NCBI GenBank assembly: GCA_022009935.1
Contig: CP091731.1
Coordinates: 1,488,001-1,552,000, forward strand
Direction of reading: 5' to 3'
DNA from: Candidatus Melainabacteria bacterium
GTDB lineage: Bacteria > Cyanobacteriota > Vampirovibrionia > Gastranaerophilales > Gastranaerophilaceae
Length of the DNA stretch: 64,000 nucleotides
Shown here piece by piece: positions 55,128-63,924 of this stretch. Below the pieces are notes generated by a model, which worked only from the letters and a program-made list of their open reading frames with translations, was not told the origin of the DNA and did not search any database. How positions within the stretch are numbered: the stretch's first letter is position 1; every line of letters starts with the position of its first letter. The translations under genes were made by a program, and so were the position numbers.

Positions 55128-56088
55128 CTCCTTTCTGACTCAAATGTTCAAAAAGCCTTGCAACTTGTAGGGAAAAAGAAAGGGACTCTAGCAGGTGGCA
55201 AAGGTCAAACTCCCGAGATGTATTATATAGGTTCTGACAATGATATAGGTAAAGATAGTAATGGTAATATAGCAACAACGAATATGTCGTTAACCGTAAG
55301 CAATGTTGCGACCCATTTAAGTATAATGACAGAGTTGTATAAAAATAGTAGGGTTAGTGCAGAAGGTCAAAAAGTAGTAGGCGATGAAGAGCGAATAGCG
55401 GAACAAAAAGCGATAAATAGTATCCAAACGTTGTTGTCTGGTTTGATTGATGGGGAAAATTTGACTTATGACAAAGGATATGAAGCAGGTTTGGGTATAA
55501 CTGCAGCTAGTGTAGGAACAGTTGGCGGTGTTGCTGCCGTGGGAGGTGGTATAACTAAAGCTGTTGCTAAGAAAAATATTTTAAAACAATTGGCTAAAAG
55601 AAACCCTAAAAAGCCAAAAAAACATTAGAGCAAAGCAAGACTGTTTGTAACGCAGATACGTATATACGTGCTTTAAATAGAGAAAATTTCGCCAAACACA
55701 ATTTTAAAAATTTTTTGGAACATCGACCTAATTATGCAAAAAGGCACAGGTATTAAATCAGCTTCTACCACAGTAAAATTTGGCGGAGCGATTGCAGGTG
55801 CTGCAATTGGTGGATATCTTGGATATCAAGGGGCAGAGTTGCTTATTAATAGCTCACCTGAAAGATATACAAATTCGGATGGTACTTTTGCCACAACAAA
55901 AGCAAATTGTGTAAAAGGTGGTTTAACTGTGGGTGGTGCTATAATTGGAGGAGCTGCAGGTTGGTGTATTGCTGCAGGCACATTAGCCGCAATTCCTGTC
56001 GCCGGATGGATTATTTTGGGGGGCTGTCGCAACTGTAGCAGTTGACTTTGATCTTTTATCTCATTTTACTGATTGGTGGAAAAAATAA
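55128..56088 (+). pseudogene. Orphan C-terminal half of glycine-zipper protein
   Basis: Starts mid-protein at LSDSNVQKALQLVGKKKGTL, identical to the parent on the other strand at 58308-57978, and runs through MYYIGSDNDIGKDSNGN, NVATHLSIMTELYKNS and NSIQTLLSGLIDGEN. After that the sequence is its own: TYDKGYEAGLGITAASVGT, a basic stretch, a part with one or two shifts near 55625-55735, and GGAIAGAAIGGYLGYQ, VGGAIIGGAAGWCIAAG and a tail with SHFTDWWKK. Glycine-zipper helices of this kind insert in membranes. It has no upstream start of its own, so it is a stored alternative C-terminus. Confidence 0.55.
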
Positions 56089-56168
56089 TAAGCGTGAAAA
56101 ATTTTGCGGTAAAAACTACTGTTGTAAAAATAAATCCTGCATCTTCTGTCCCACGCATCTCCGCAAAC

Positions 56169-56198
56169 TTTACAAAAATACATATTTTTCGGTATAAT
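56169..56198 (+). promoter_or_regulatory. Promoter of mini-unit A1
   Basis: TTTACA at 56169-56174 and TATAAT at 56193-56198, 18-bp spacer (17 in the other three copies, because of one extra T). Confidence 0.85.
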
Positions 56199-56311
56199 GA
56201 AATAAGCTTTGATATTAATATCAAAGTTGGGTAAGCTTTTCTCGGGCTTTGACCTCCGCTTGAACAACAGATTATAGTTAAGAATAGTCAGGCAAAGGAG
56301 GTGAAAAAGTA

Positions 56312-56388
56312 ATGGTTAATCTTGAATTAATCAAAAAGTTCTAGAACTGCTAGAACTTTTAATTAGATTAATTTTAATATTAATCTAG
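56312..56388 (+). CDS. Hydrophobic mini-peptide A1 (one-base shift)
   Basis: AAAGGAGG lies ten bases before the ATG. It reads MVNLELIKK and then, if the A-run had one more base as in unit A2, VLELLELLIRLILILI and a stop: 25 residues, an amphipathic Leu/Ile helix. At 77 bases the frame is one short. The leader contains gacctccgc about 45 bases upstream, which can pair with the SD. This suggests translation control as in type I toxin mRNAs. Confidence 0.6.
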
Positions 56389-56453
56389 GGGAAGTTAAGA
56401 AAGGTTTCAGGAATTCCGACTTCTTGGAACCTTTTCCCTTAGATATATTTTTA
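56386..56453 (+). terminator. Terminator of mini-unit A1
   Basis: Imperfect long hairpin (ctaggggaag... aaaggtttc / ggaacctttt cccttag) followed by tatatttttatt. Confidence 0.7.
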
Positions 56454-56492
56454 TTATATCACACTTTATTTCTTTTATCAACTCTCATCAAC

Positions 56493-56521
56493 TTTACAAA
56501 AATACATATTTTCGGTATAAT
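56493..56521 (+). promoter_or_regulatory. Promoter of mini-unit B1
   Basis: TTTACA at 56493-56498 and TATAAT at 56516-56521, 17-bp spacer. Confidence 0.85.
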
Positions 56522-56810
56522 GAAATAAAATAGGGTAAGCCCTGTGACAAACTTCTTGAAATTGCACGAGACGAGTAAATTTTTAGGATTTAATCGTTGT
56601 AATGAAAGGAGGTCGGATTTTCGGTAGGGCGGAGTCGAGCGTATGCGAGCGAGCCTGCAACATGAAGCAATCCGCTGAAGTGAAGGTCTGAAAGACCAAA
56701 ACGGAATGCAAGGATTGCGTTAAGCCGAATAATCCGATTTTATTAACGCTAAAAATCAACAACTAGGGTTTTTAAAGAGCGGGTACCAAACCGCTCACCC
56801 TATTTTTATT
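56522..56810 (+). ncRNA. Mini-unit B1: leader and terminator kept, peptide replaced
   Basis: The 5' end aaaatagggt (56527-56536) can pair with accctatttt at the 3' end (56797-56806), and gagcggg / ccgctc forms the terminator stem just before. AAGGAGG near 56606-56613 is kept, but instead of a peptide there is a GC-richer, structured stretch (cggattttcgg ... ccgaataatccg) with no hydrophobic frame. It looks like a copy of unit B2 in which the coding part was replaced by a palindromic insert. Confidence 0.5.
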
Positions 56811-56857
56811 ATATCACACTTTATTTCTTTTATCAACTCTCATCAACGCTTATTAAC

Positions 56858-56886
56858 TTTACAAAAATACATATTTTCAGTATAAT
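56858..56886 (+). promoter_or_regulatory. Promoter of mini-unit A2
   Basis: TTTACA at 56858-56863 and TATAAT at 56881-56886, 17-bp spacer. Confidence 0.85.
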
Positions 56887-56997
56887 GAAATAAGCTTTGA
56901 TATTAATATCAAAGTTGGGTAAGCTTTCTCGGGCTTTGACCTCCGCTTGAACAACAGATTATAGTTAAGAATGGTCAGGTAAGGAGGTGAAAAAGTA

Positions 56998-57075
56998 ATG
57001 GTTAATCTTAAATTAATCAAAAAAGTTCTAGAACTACTAGAACTTTTAATTAGATTAATTTTAACATTAATCTAG
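56998..57075 (+). CDS. Hydrophobic mini-peptide A2, type I toxin-like
   Basis: Intact 25-residue frame: MVNLKLIKK, then VLELLELLIRLILTLI and TAG. AAGGAGGTG lies ten bases upstream of the ATG. The leader holds a perfect palindrome (ctttgatatt / aatatcaaag) and gacctccgc, complementary to the SD. A TATAAT hexamer occurs on the opposite strand between the anti-SD and SD (near 56966), where an antisense RNA covering the leader could start, although no good -35 is seen. Size, amphipathic Leu/Ile helix and SD masking resemble AapA, Ldr and Fst-like type I toxins; a membrane-stress or leader peptide role is the alternative. Confidence 0.65.
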   Translation: MVNLKLIKKVLELLELLIRLILTLI

Positions 57076-57140
57076 GGGAAGTTAAGAAAGGTTTCAGGAA
57101 TTCGGAGTTCTTGGAACCTTTTCCCTTAGATATATTTTTA
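57073..57140 (+). terminator. Terminator of mini-unit A2
   Basis: Same imperfect hairpin as in A1, followed by tatatttttatt. Differences from A1 in the loop (ttcggagttc against ttccgacttc) keep the stem. Confidence 0.7.
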
Positions 57141-57161
57141 TTATATCACACTTTATTTCTT

Positions 57162-57219
57162 TTATCAACTCTCATCAACTCTCATCAACTCTCATCAACT
57201 CTCATCAACTCTCATCAAC
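57162..57219 (+). repeat. 10-bp tandem repeat ctcatcaact
   Basis: Five direct copies of ctcatcaact precede the last promoter; single copies precede the promoters of B1 and A2, so it belongs to the conserved upstream part of each unit and has expanded here. Confidence 0.85.
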
Positions 57220-57229
57220 GCTTATCAAC

Positions 57230-57258
57230 TTTACAAAAATACATATTTTCAGTATAAT
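57230..57258 (+). promoter_or_regulatory. Promoter of mini-unit B2
   Basis: TTTACA at 57230-57235 and TATAAT at 57253-57258, 17-bp spacer. Confidence 0.85.
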
Positions 57259-57366
57259 AAAAATAATAAAATAGGGCAAACCCTGTTGACTAACTTCTTC
57301 AAGTTGTGTGAGACGAACTGTAAATTCGGAATAAGTCACAACAATGAAAAGGAGGTGATGTCGAAA

Positions 57367-57438
57367 ATGTTGATTTGTATTAGCACAAAAGCACTAATAT
57401 TAATCTTACTGATTATATTAGTGCTAAAACCTTACTAG
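57367..57438 (+). CDS. Hydrophobic mini-peptide B2, type I toxin-like
   Basis: MLICISTKALILILLIILVL and then KPY: 23 residues, a single hydrophobic helix with a short polar end. AAAAGGAGGTG lies about ten bases before ATG 57367; an in-frame ATG at 57358 is too close to the SD. The 5' end aaaatagggc (57268-57277) is complementary to gccctatttt at the 3' end (57470-57479), so the transcript ends can pair. Single-helix membrane peptides of this size are typical type I toxins. Its unit architecture is the same as B1. Confidence 0.65.
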   Translation: MLICISTKALILILLIILVLKPY

Positions 57439-57448
57439 GGTTTTTTAA

Positions 57449-57482
57449 AGAGCGGGTACCAAACCGCTCGCCCTATTTTTAT
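57449..57482 (+). terminator. Terminator of mini-unit B2
   Basis: gagcggg / ccgctc hairpin followed by gccctattttt; the last bases also pair with the 5' end of the same transcript. Confidence 0.8.
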
Positions 57483-57527
57483 TATATCATTTTCAATATT
57501 TTTTCAATATATTAACGAAAATGTTTA

Positions 57528-59407
57528 TCAAGCATATTTTTTAATTAATGCACAAATACCAACTGTTGCACCTGCAGCCAACAAAGCCCCTCCTATAAGC
57601 CACCCAACAAATTCACCAACCAATGCAGCTGTGCCGGCAGCTCCCAAAAGTCCTCCAGCTATACCACCGCCAAACATTGCTGTATGTTTAAAGCTTGTAG
57701 CCTTTGTTTCTCTAAAACTGCCGTCTTGGTTAATAAAATCGCCGGCTGTATCATTTTTTACTATTTCATTGGCTATACCATAACCTATTGCACCGCCAGC
57801 CACAGCACCTACTATTGGTGCGGCGACCGCTGTAACTCCACTGGCTCCGGCTCCTATAGTACTACCTTTTCCAATGCCTCCTATAAGTGCCCCAACACCC
57901 ACAGCTGTGACTCCTACCCCAGCTGCAATTCCGGCTGTTGCAAATGCTGCACCTGTTTTGCCTTTTGTATTCTCTACATTTTCCCCATCAATCAAACCAG
58001 ACAACATGGTTTGGATACTATTTATCGCTTTTTGTTCCGCTATTCGCTCTTCATCGCCTACTACTTTTTGACCTTCTTCATTAACCCTACTATTTTTATA
58101 CAACTCTGTCATTATACTTAAATGGGTCGCAACATTGCTTACGGTTAACGACATATTCGTTGTTGCTATATTACCATTACTATCTTTACCTATATCATTG
58201 TCAGAACCTATATAATACATCTCGGGAGTTTGACCTTTGCCACCTGCTAGAGTCCCTTTTTTTCCCTACAAGTTGCAAGGCTTTTTGAACATTTGAGTCA
58301 GAAAGGAGTTTAAATGCAACCTCAGGATCTCTCAATTCTGCTAAAAACATTAAAGCTTCGTCAGGGGTTTGAGCAAGTCATCTTATCTTCCCCCCATGCT
58401 AAAATATTTTTTAAAATCGTCTATATAGCCATTTATTGTGCTGTCACTTACGCCTTGAGATTGTGTGTTTTCAATATAATTTGAAACCTCAATTGCTGAT
58501 TTTGTTTCGTTGACTTGATTTGTTGCAAGTTGATTTGCTGCATCAGCTCTGCCACCTTGAACACTTATTAATTCTCCACTCTTATCAAAAGTGTATGTTA
58601 CACCTGTTTTATCTATTGTTGCTGTATGATTTTCTTTATCTAATGTTGCTGTATGTACTTCACCACCAATTATGCATTTTAAAGTATTTCCATCAACTTT
58701 AACTTTTTCCGGTCTGTCTTCATATCTTAAATAAGCAAGCGGATCATCTTTCATTTGGGCTTTTTCTTTCATTAAGTCTGCCCAAGTTATTACTTTGCTT
58801 GTTGATGAACTATGACCATATTTATCCGTATAGGTTACACTTTGATATGTTCCTATAAATTCACCAATGGTTGATAACAAACCTGGATTTAGTTTTTCAA
58901 TTAAAGTTATTTCGGATATACTTAATTTACGAAATATTTCCATTAAATTTAATCTATTTTGATTGGCAAGTGTTAAAGTTGTCGGGTTTAGATTCTTAGA
59001 TATTTGTCCTATTATATTGTTTATATTTTGTATAACCTTTGTGTTGTCAACAATATTGGCATCATTATCAATTGTTACACCCAAAGTAGTAAGCAATGTT
59101 TTATAATAGTCTTTTTCTTCGTCTTCACTTGTTATCTGGCTTAAATTCTTGTAATAAATTTTATTCAAATTTTTGTATCAATAGAATTTGTTTCATCTGT
59201 TTTCGAGTTTATTAACCCGATAGCTTCTTGATATAAATTTAAAGATTTTGATGACAATATATTTGCTGTAATATATTCAGTATCAAGTTTTGTACCGTCC
59301 TTTGCTTTAAATTTGTCGGTGCCAACTTTAACTCTAATTTGCTTTATTAAACTTTCAATTTGCTTATCATAGCTTAAACTTGGATCTTCAGGTTTAAATA
59401 CTGTCAT
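57528..59407 (-). CDS. Glycine-zipper membrane-inserting protein (full-length parent)
   Basis: MTVFKPEDPSLSYDKQIESL start, about 625 residues over shifts near 59165, 58380 and 58265. The N-terminal 330 residues are helical and soluble (ITANILSSKSLNLYQEAIGL, EIFRKLSISEITLIEKLNP) with a small beta section (GEVHTATLDKENHTATIDK). The middle (EALMFLAELRDPEVAFKLL, LSDSNVQKAL, MYYIGSDNDIGKD) is shared with the orphan cassette. The C-terminus has several Gly/Ala zipper helices (GIAAGVGVTAVGVGALIGG, GAVAGGAIGYGIAN, FGGGIAGGLLGAAG). The layout resembles secreted pore-forming or translocator proteins. No signal peptide. Confidence 0.55.
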
Positions 59408-59417
59408 ACTAATATGA

Positions 59418-59626
59418 TCATGATTTTTTGTTTATGTCTTCAAAATTAAGTATATATGCTTGAGCTTGGTCGGCATCAAAACACAACAAGCGACCGTCTT
59501 CAAGTTCAACAACAGACTCTTTGACAAACATGTCACCTTCTTGATAGTCGTCAAAATGTTTTGCAAAAAGTTGTAAATTTTCATCACTTGATAACAAAAA
59601 TTGCTTAAATTCTGTTTTGTTACCAT
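59418..59626 (-). CDS. Small acidic protein, possible accessory of the parent
   Basis: MVTK start with one missing A, then TEFKQFLLSSDENLQLFAKH, FDDYQEGDMFVKESVVELED and GRLLCFDADQAQAYILNF to NKKS. About 69 residues, acidic, ending 11 bases before the glycine-zipper gene. Small acidic proteins encoded just before a secreted or membrane-active protein are often chaperones or adaptors, which is only a positional guess here. Confidence 0.45.
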
Positions 59627-60031
59627 TTTAACACGATTTAACCAAGTATTGTATAATGTGTTATTTTCATATGTTTTTTGTAATGAGAAGCTTACCGTGT
59701 CCCCAACCCCATATATATTGTCCCAATTTTTCGATACTACTTATATTTATCGGCAAATTAAATTCTAAACTTCAATAAAAAATCTTTTTGTAAATAAAAT
59801 AATCGTGGAACTTCAATAATAATGGGCGAATGTTTAAACGTAATAAAACTTAACATTATTCTTTTGTGTTTAATATTTGTTAATATATACTAAAAACAAA
59901 CAGGCAATAAGGCTCTAAATGGCATTTTCTATATTCTTTATAATTCCCGATTAATGTGTGGTTTTTATATTTTTATTTTTGTTGAATAAAAAAGGGTTTA
60001 TACATCTTATATTGCTTTTAGTGTATCTTAT
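59627..60031. other. Intergenic, about 400 bp
   Basis: AT-rich. A short minus-strand reading with QYIWGWGHGKLL near 59700 has no start or length to support it. No repeats or convincing promoter identified. Confidence 0.4.
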
Positions 60032-60982
60032 TTAGTGATGACAGATTTGTGATTTGCACTTGTTAACATCAAGTGCAATTTGCTTTTTTAAATCTTGAAT
60101 ACTATCAAACTTTTTTTCATCACGTATTTTTTTATAAATTCAACTTTAATTTTTTGGTTGTAAATGTATTGATTAAAATTCAAAATATGCACTTCGCACA
60201 AAGGGCTGTGGTTTGAATTTTCAATTGTTGGCTTTATTCCAAAATTCAAAACTCCAAAATATGTTTTGTTTTCGACTGTGACTTTTTACAAAATAGACAC
60301 CATAAGGAATTTGTATAATGTTTTTGTTATATAAAAAATTAGCAGTAGGAAAATTTATTGTTCTTCCAAGTTTATTGCCTTCAATGACTTTTTCCTCGAT
60401 ATAAAAATTATAAGAAAGCATTTTGTTTGCTTTTCGACTTCTCCTAAAGTCAATTTTTGACGGATTAATGATGAGCTTACCACTTCATCTTCCAAAATAT
60501 ATGGTTCAATTTTTATTGTAAGTATACCCAAATTGTTTTTCATATTTTTTCAAGTTTTTCAGGTGTCCCTTCCCTATTTTTTCCGAAATAATGATTGAAA
60601 CCCGTTGTTATAAATTTGGGATGAAAATTATTTATTAAAATATTTTGAATATATTGATAATAATCGAGATTTAAAAATTTTTCATCAAAATTGTAAACAA
60701 AACAATAATCGACATTTAATTTTTCAATATGTTTTAGCCGAGATTTAAAATCAAGAATATATTTTGGTTCAATATTATTAATAAGGCATTTAGGGTGATT
60801 TGTGAAGGTAATCAGACCGCTTTTCAAATTATTTTCTTTTGCATTTTTAACACAATTTTCAATAACTTTTTTATGTCCTAAATGAACACCATCAAAAAGC
60901 CCAACGCAAGTGACAGATTATTAAAATTTATTTCATTATTTGCAAAATAATTGTAGAATACTTTTAAATTATTCAATTGCAT
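60032..60982 (-). CDS. ribF: Bifunctional riboflavin kinase/FAD synthetase
   Basis: About 310 residues over shifts near 60890, 60545, 60425 and 60290. SLALGFFDGVHLGHKKVIE is the nucleotidyltransferase HxGH-type motif, followed by SGLITFTNHPK, ITTGFNHYFGKNREG (the GxDFxFG region, altered) and VSSSLIRQKL. The kinase half has GNKLGRTINFPTANF and IPYGVYFVK. It makes FMN and FAD from riboflavin. Its start overlaps the end of the DUF1292 gene. Confidence 0.92.
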
Positions 60983-61271
60983 CGTCAACTTCTAAAGCTT
61001 CCATATAATCGACAATTTCTTCAAATTCGTCATCATCTTCAATAACTTCAAAAAGTATACTCATCATTTTCTTCAATAAGTTTCATTAAAGCGACTTCCC
61101 CTTCTTCTATATCATCAATTGGAGATATAGGTTTCAAAAAGTCCATATTCGTTTGAATTATATTCAATAATATCTAAAAGTTCAAATTTAATGAGTTTTT
61201 CCATCTTCATCCAAAACTTCGATAATTTTATTTTGGATGTCGTCTTTCTTAGTTCCTTGATTATTGTCCAT
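60969..61271 (-). CDS. DUF1292 protein
   Basis: MDNNQGTKKDDIQNKIIEVL, then DEDGKTH, a shift near 61195, KFELLDIIEYNSNEYGLF, another near 61140, SPIDDIEEGEVALMKLIEEN and DEFEEIVDYMEALEVDDAIE. About 100 strongly acidic residues matching the DUF1292 (YrzB) pattern, where the gene commonly sits beside ruvX, as here. Function unknown. Confidence 0.85.
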
Positions 61272-61272
61272 T

Positions 61273-61713
61273 TTATATAATTCCTTTCTTTTCGAATTGA
61301 TTTAAATAACTTTCTAAAATTAAACAAGCACTTGTTTGGTCGACTAAGTCCTTTGTTTTTGAATATTTAATTTTTTTTGCTTTAGAAGATCTTCAGCTTG
61401 AGAGCTTGTCAATCTTTCATCCATAAAGTCAATTTTATAGTTATACTGTTCAAAATGTTGTGCAAATTCTTTTTACAAATTTAACCATTTCGCCTTCATC
61501 ACCGTTCATGTGATAGGGAAGTCCGAAAACTATTTTGTATACATTATTATCCTTGGCTATTTTATTAATTTCTTCCAGTACGTTTTCAATTTTTTTGTCA
61601 TTTAAAACAAGGAATTTTTGTGAAGCAAAGAGTTTGAACGGGTCGCTTAGAGCAACACCAATACGTTTTGTGCCAACATCAAGTGCCATTATCCGTCTTA
61701 AATCAGTTTCCAT
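61273..61713 (-). CDS. ruvX: Holliday junction resolvase-like RuvX (YqgF)
   Basis: METDLRRIMALDVGTKRIGVALSDP has the RNase H-like DxGxxRIG motif; KIVFGLPYHMNGDEGEMVKFV and IDFMDERLTSSQAEDLL (the catalytic E/D-ER-TS motif) follow, with shifts near 61470 and 61380, and DQTSACLILESYL near the end. About 146 residues, standard. Implicated in pre-16S rRNA 5' processing or junction resolution. Two bases before the DUF1292 gene. Confidence 0.95.
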
Positions 61714-63360
61714 TTTGCCTCAATTTCATTTATTATATTATTTATTTTATTAATATCGAGTTTTTGTGATGACTCATTTTTTCTATTTTTAATAAAGAAT
61801 ATATTTAATGTTTTTTTGTTGTCAGTCAAATTGTTTTCCATTTGTAAAAAATGCTGGTAAATACTTTTTTATACAAAATTTTTAAGAAATTGTCAAATAA
61901 ATTAGCATTTCTGTCCATACTTAAGTTGTATAATTTTGAAGCAAAGGTTTCATTTTTGACTTTATAAAGAAGTGAAGATAATTTCAAACGTTTTTTTATA
62001 ATATCTGTAAACTTACCGTCAAAAATTTGTTCATAATACTCCATACAAATTTCGATATTTTGCGTTTCATATATTTTATCAAACACTTCTTTTATTGTTT
62101 CAATTTGACGTTCGGTAAAAAACCATTTTTTTATAAAAGATAAGTTTAATATCAAGTCTAAATCGTTATTGTTTAAGTTTTGAATGTCATCTTCAAATTC
62201 ATTTTCAATAATCGAAAAAATGTTTGCATTTTCGTCAAATTTTTCATTATCGTTTTGACATAAAGGACTAAAACATAAAAATTCATAGGGCAAAATATTT
62301 TTTTGTTTGAAAGTTTATATTTTTAAAATAGTTAATAAACGGTAATAAATAATCACGCTCAATTTTGACCTGTTCATCTTTTGCCGAGAATTTTGTCAAT
62401 ATTTTCAAAAAGTCCTCTTTTGTAATTTGCGAAAAGCCGAAACAACCGGTTATTCCGTAAATATCATTTGCAACAAGAGCCATGATTTGAATTTGTCCGT
62501 TTGATTTGATAATTCGAGAAACAATTATCCCAACATTTCCTTCTCCATCGGGGTAAGTAATCCAAAACGGCTCAAGCACAGTATCTTCAACAATTATTTT
62601 ATTTATTTTTTTGCTTTATCCTTATTTATTTTTGCAAAATTATATTCTTTTAATATTTTTTTGCTTGGGCTTGAATTTTTTGATTGTCTGAATATTTTGA
62701 CAAAAATTCAAGTGGTTCAAGGGCAAGTGGAGATTTATATTTATTAAGAATATCAAGAATTGTAAACAATATTTCATCATCATCTTCAATAAACACAATA
62801 TTCTGAACAAGGTTAACAATTAAATCACTATCGTGGTCTTCAATAAGTGAGTCAAGAAGAAGGATTTTTTCACCATTAGCAAGTGAGCTATAGAAATCAA
62901 GAAAGTCAATTTTAGCTTCAGGATGAACCATTGCTGAATTTAGAAGTTTTATTGTATCCTCATTAATAACTTTTAATGGGTCGTCAAAATAATTTTGATA
63001 TTCATCATAGTTTAAAACTTTCCCAATGCCGGCTAATAATTCCATTGCCATGCTTTTTTTTGCATCACTCATTTTTTGATTTTGTAAAACATCAAAAAGT
63101 TTTTCTTCCAAAACATCTTTATTAATGGTGTTTAAAAGCAATGTTGAAACGATTGCGATGCTTGATTGACTATTAGTTGTAAACAATTCTTTAATGAGTA
63201 TTTCGCATACAGCGTTGTCGTTATTTAATGATTTAATCTGTTCAATTATTTCATTAAAATTTGGATAGTTGAGGTTATTTTGGAATTTTAAACTCTCAAT
63301 TACACTTAAAACAAAACTTCGAATTTGAAGTTTGGATAAATTCTCGTTATTTTCCGGCAT
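61698..63360 (-). CDS. HEAT-repeat-like protein, unknown
   Basis: MPENNENLSKLQIRSFVLSV start. Helical pairs in the HEAT manner (ESLKFQNNLNYPNFNEII, SIAIVSTLLLNTINKDV, MAMELLAGIGKVLNYDEY) run to about residue 235; after shifts near 62660 and 62605 a second part begins (EDTVLEPFWITYPDGEGN, NGQIQIMALVANDIYG), then a helical end. The final 47 codons (MENNLTDNKKTLNIFF onward) lie in another frame, either as the true C-terminus after a shift near 61840 or as a separate small gene. Overlaps the ruvX start by 16 bases. Confidence 0.55.
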
Positions 63361-63365
63361 ATTTT

Positions 63366-63668
63366 TTAATTTACCCTATCCCAAAAACTGTCAAGAAGTC
63401 TTTGAGCTTCACGAGAAGGCATTTTGTCTTCAAGCAAAAGATACTGAAGTGAAATCATAGTGCATTCAGCACAGATATTGACTCCGGAATCTTCACCATT
63501 TTAACGACTTCTGTATTTGGTCTGTTGCAAAAACTGCAATATATAGGAATCGTTTTCCTCATTGCCTTCTTTTTGATTGCCTTGTTTTTTTACCTCTTGC
63601 GTGACGGCTTGCCTTGTTGTGTCTCTCATGCCCATTAATGAAACTACTTTGTCATCATTATTACCCAT
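63366..63668 (-). CDS. Stand-alone ClpX-type C4 zinc-finger protein
   Basis: MGNNDDKVVSLMGMRDTTRQ start, shifts near 63540 and 63500. The C-terminal half is YCSFCNRPNTEVVKMVKIPE and SGVNICAECTMISLQYLLLE: CxxC-(about 20)-CxxC in the pattern of the zinc-binding domain of ClpX. About 100 residues with no AAA+ part. ClpX zinc domains bind substrates and adaptors, so this might modulate ClpXP or act as a separate adaptor; that is inference. Five bases upstream of the HEAT-like gene. Confidence 0.65.
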
Positions 63669-63924
63669 AATTCTCGCCTGCCTTCTTTTGATTTTTTATT
63701 TATATATATATTATAATATTAAATTTAGCCATATAATATAAAGTATTGTAACAAAATAATAAAAAAAACACAAAAATGTTAAACTTCCTAACGTTTGTGC
63801 CGATATATAAAACATAATTTTTTTCATTCGTTTTATTTTTTCGTAAATTATGTAAAATAATAATATAATATATAGTTGTAAATTTAAAAACAAAAAAAGA
63901 TTAATAGTTTAATAAAGGAAAAAT

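Noticed and set aside
57367..57438. Holin or lanthipeptide leader as identity of mini-peptide B2
   Set aside because: No lysis genes or modification enzymes lie nearby, and the shared unit structure with regulated leader fits a type I toxin better.
57684..58121. Cysteine-rich plus-strand protein
   Set aside because: Shadow frame opposite the Gly/Ala-rich helices; GC-rich Ala/Gly codons read as Cys and Thr on the other strand.
59640..59800. Minus-strand coding fragment with QYIWGWGHGKLL
   Set aside because: Short, no start, stops on both sides in all frames; not supportable.
63711..63893. Minus-strand hydrophobic 60-residue frame
   Set aside because: Lies in the AT-rich divergent promoter region before 63925, with no usable start signal.
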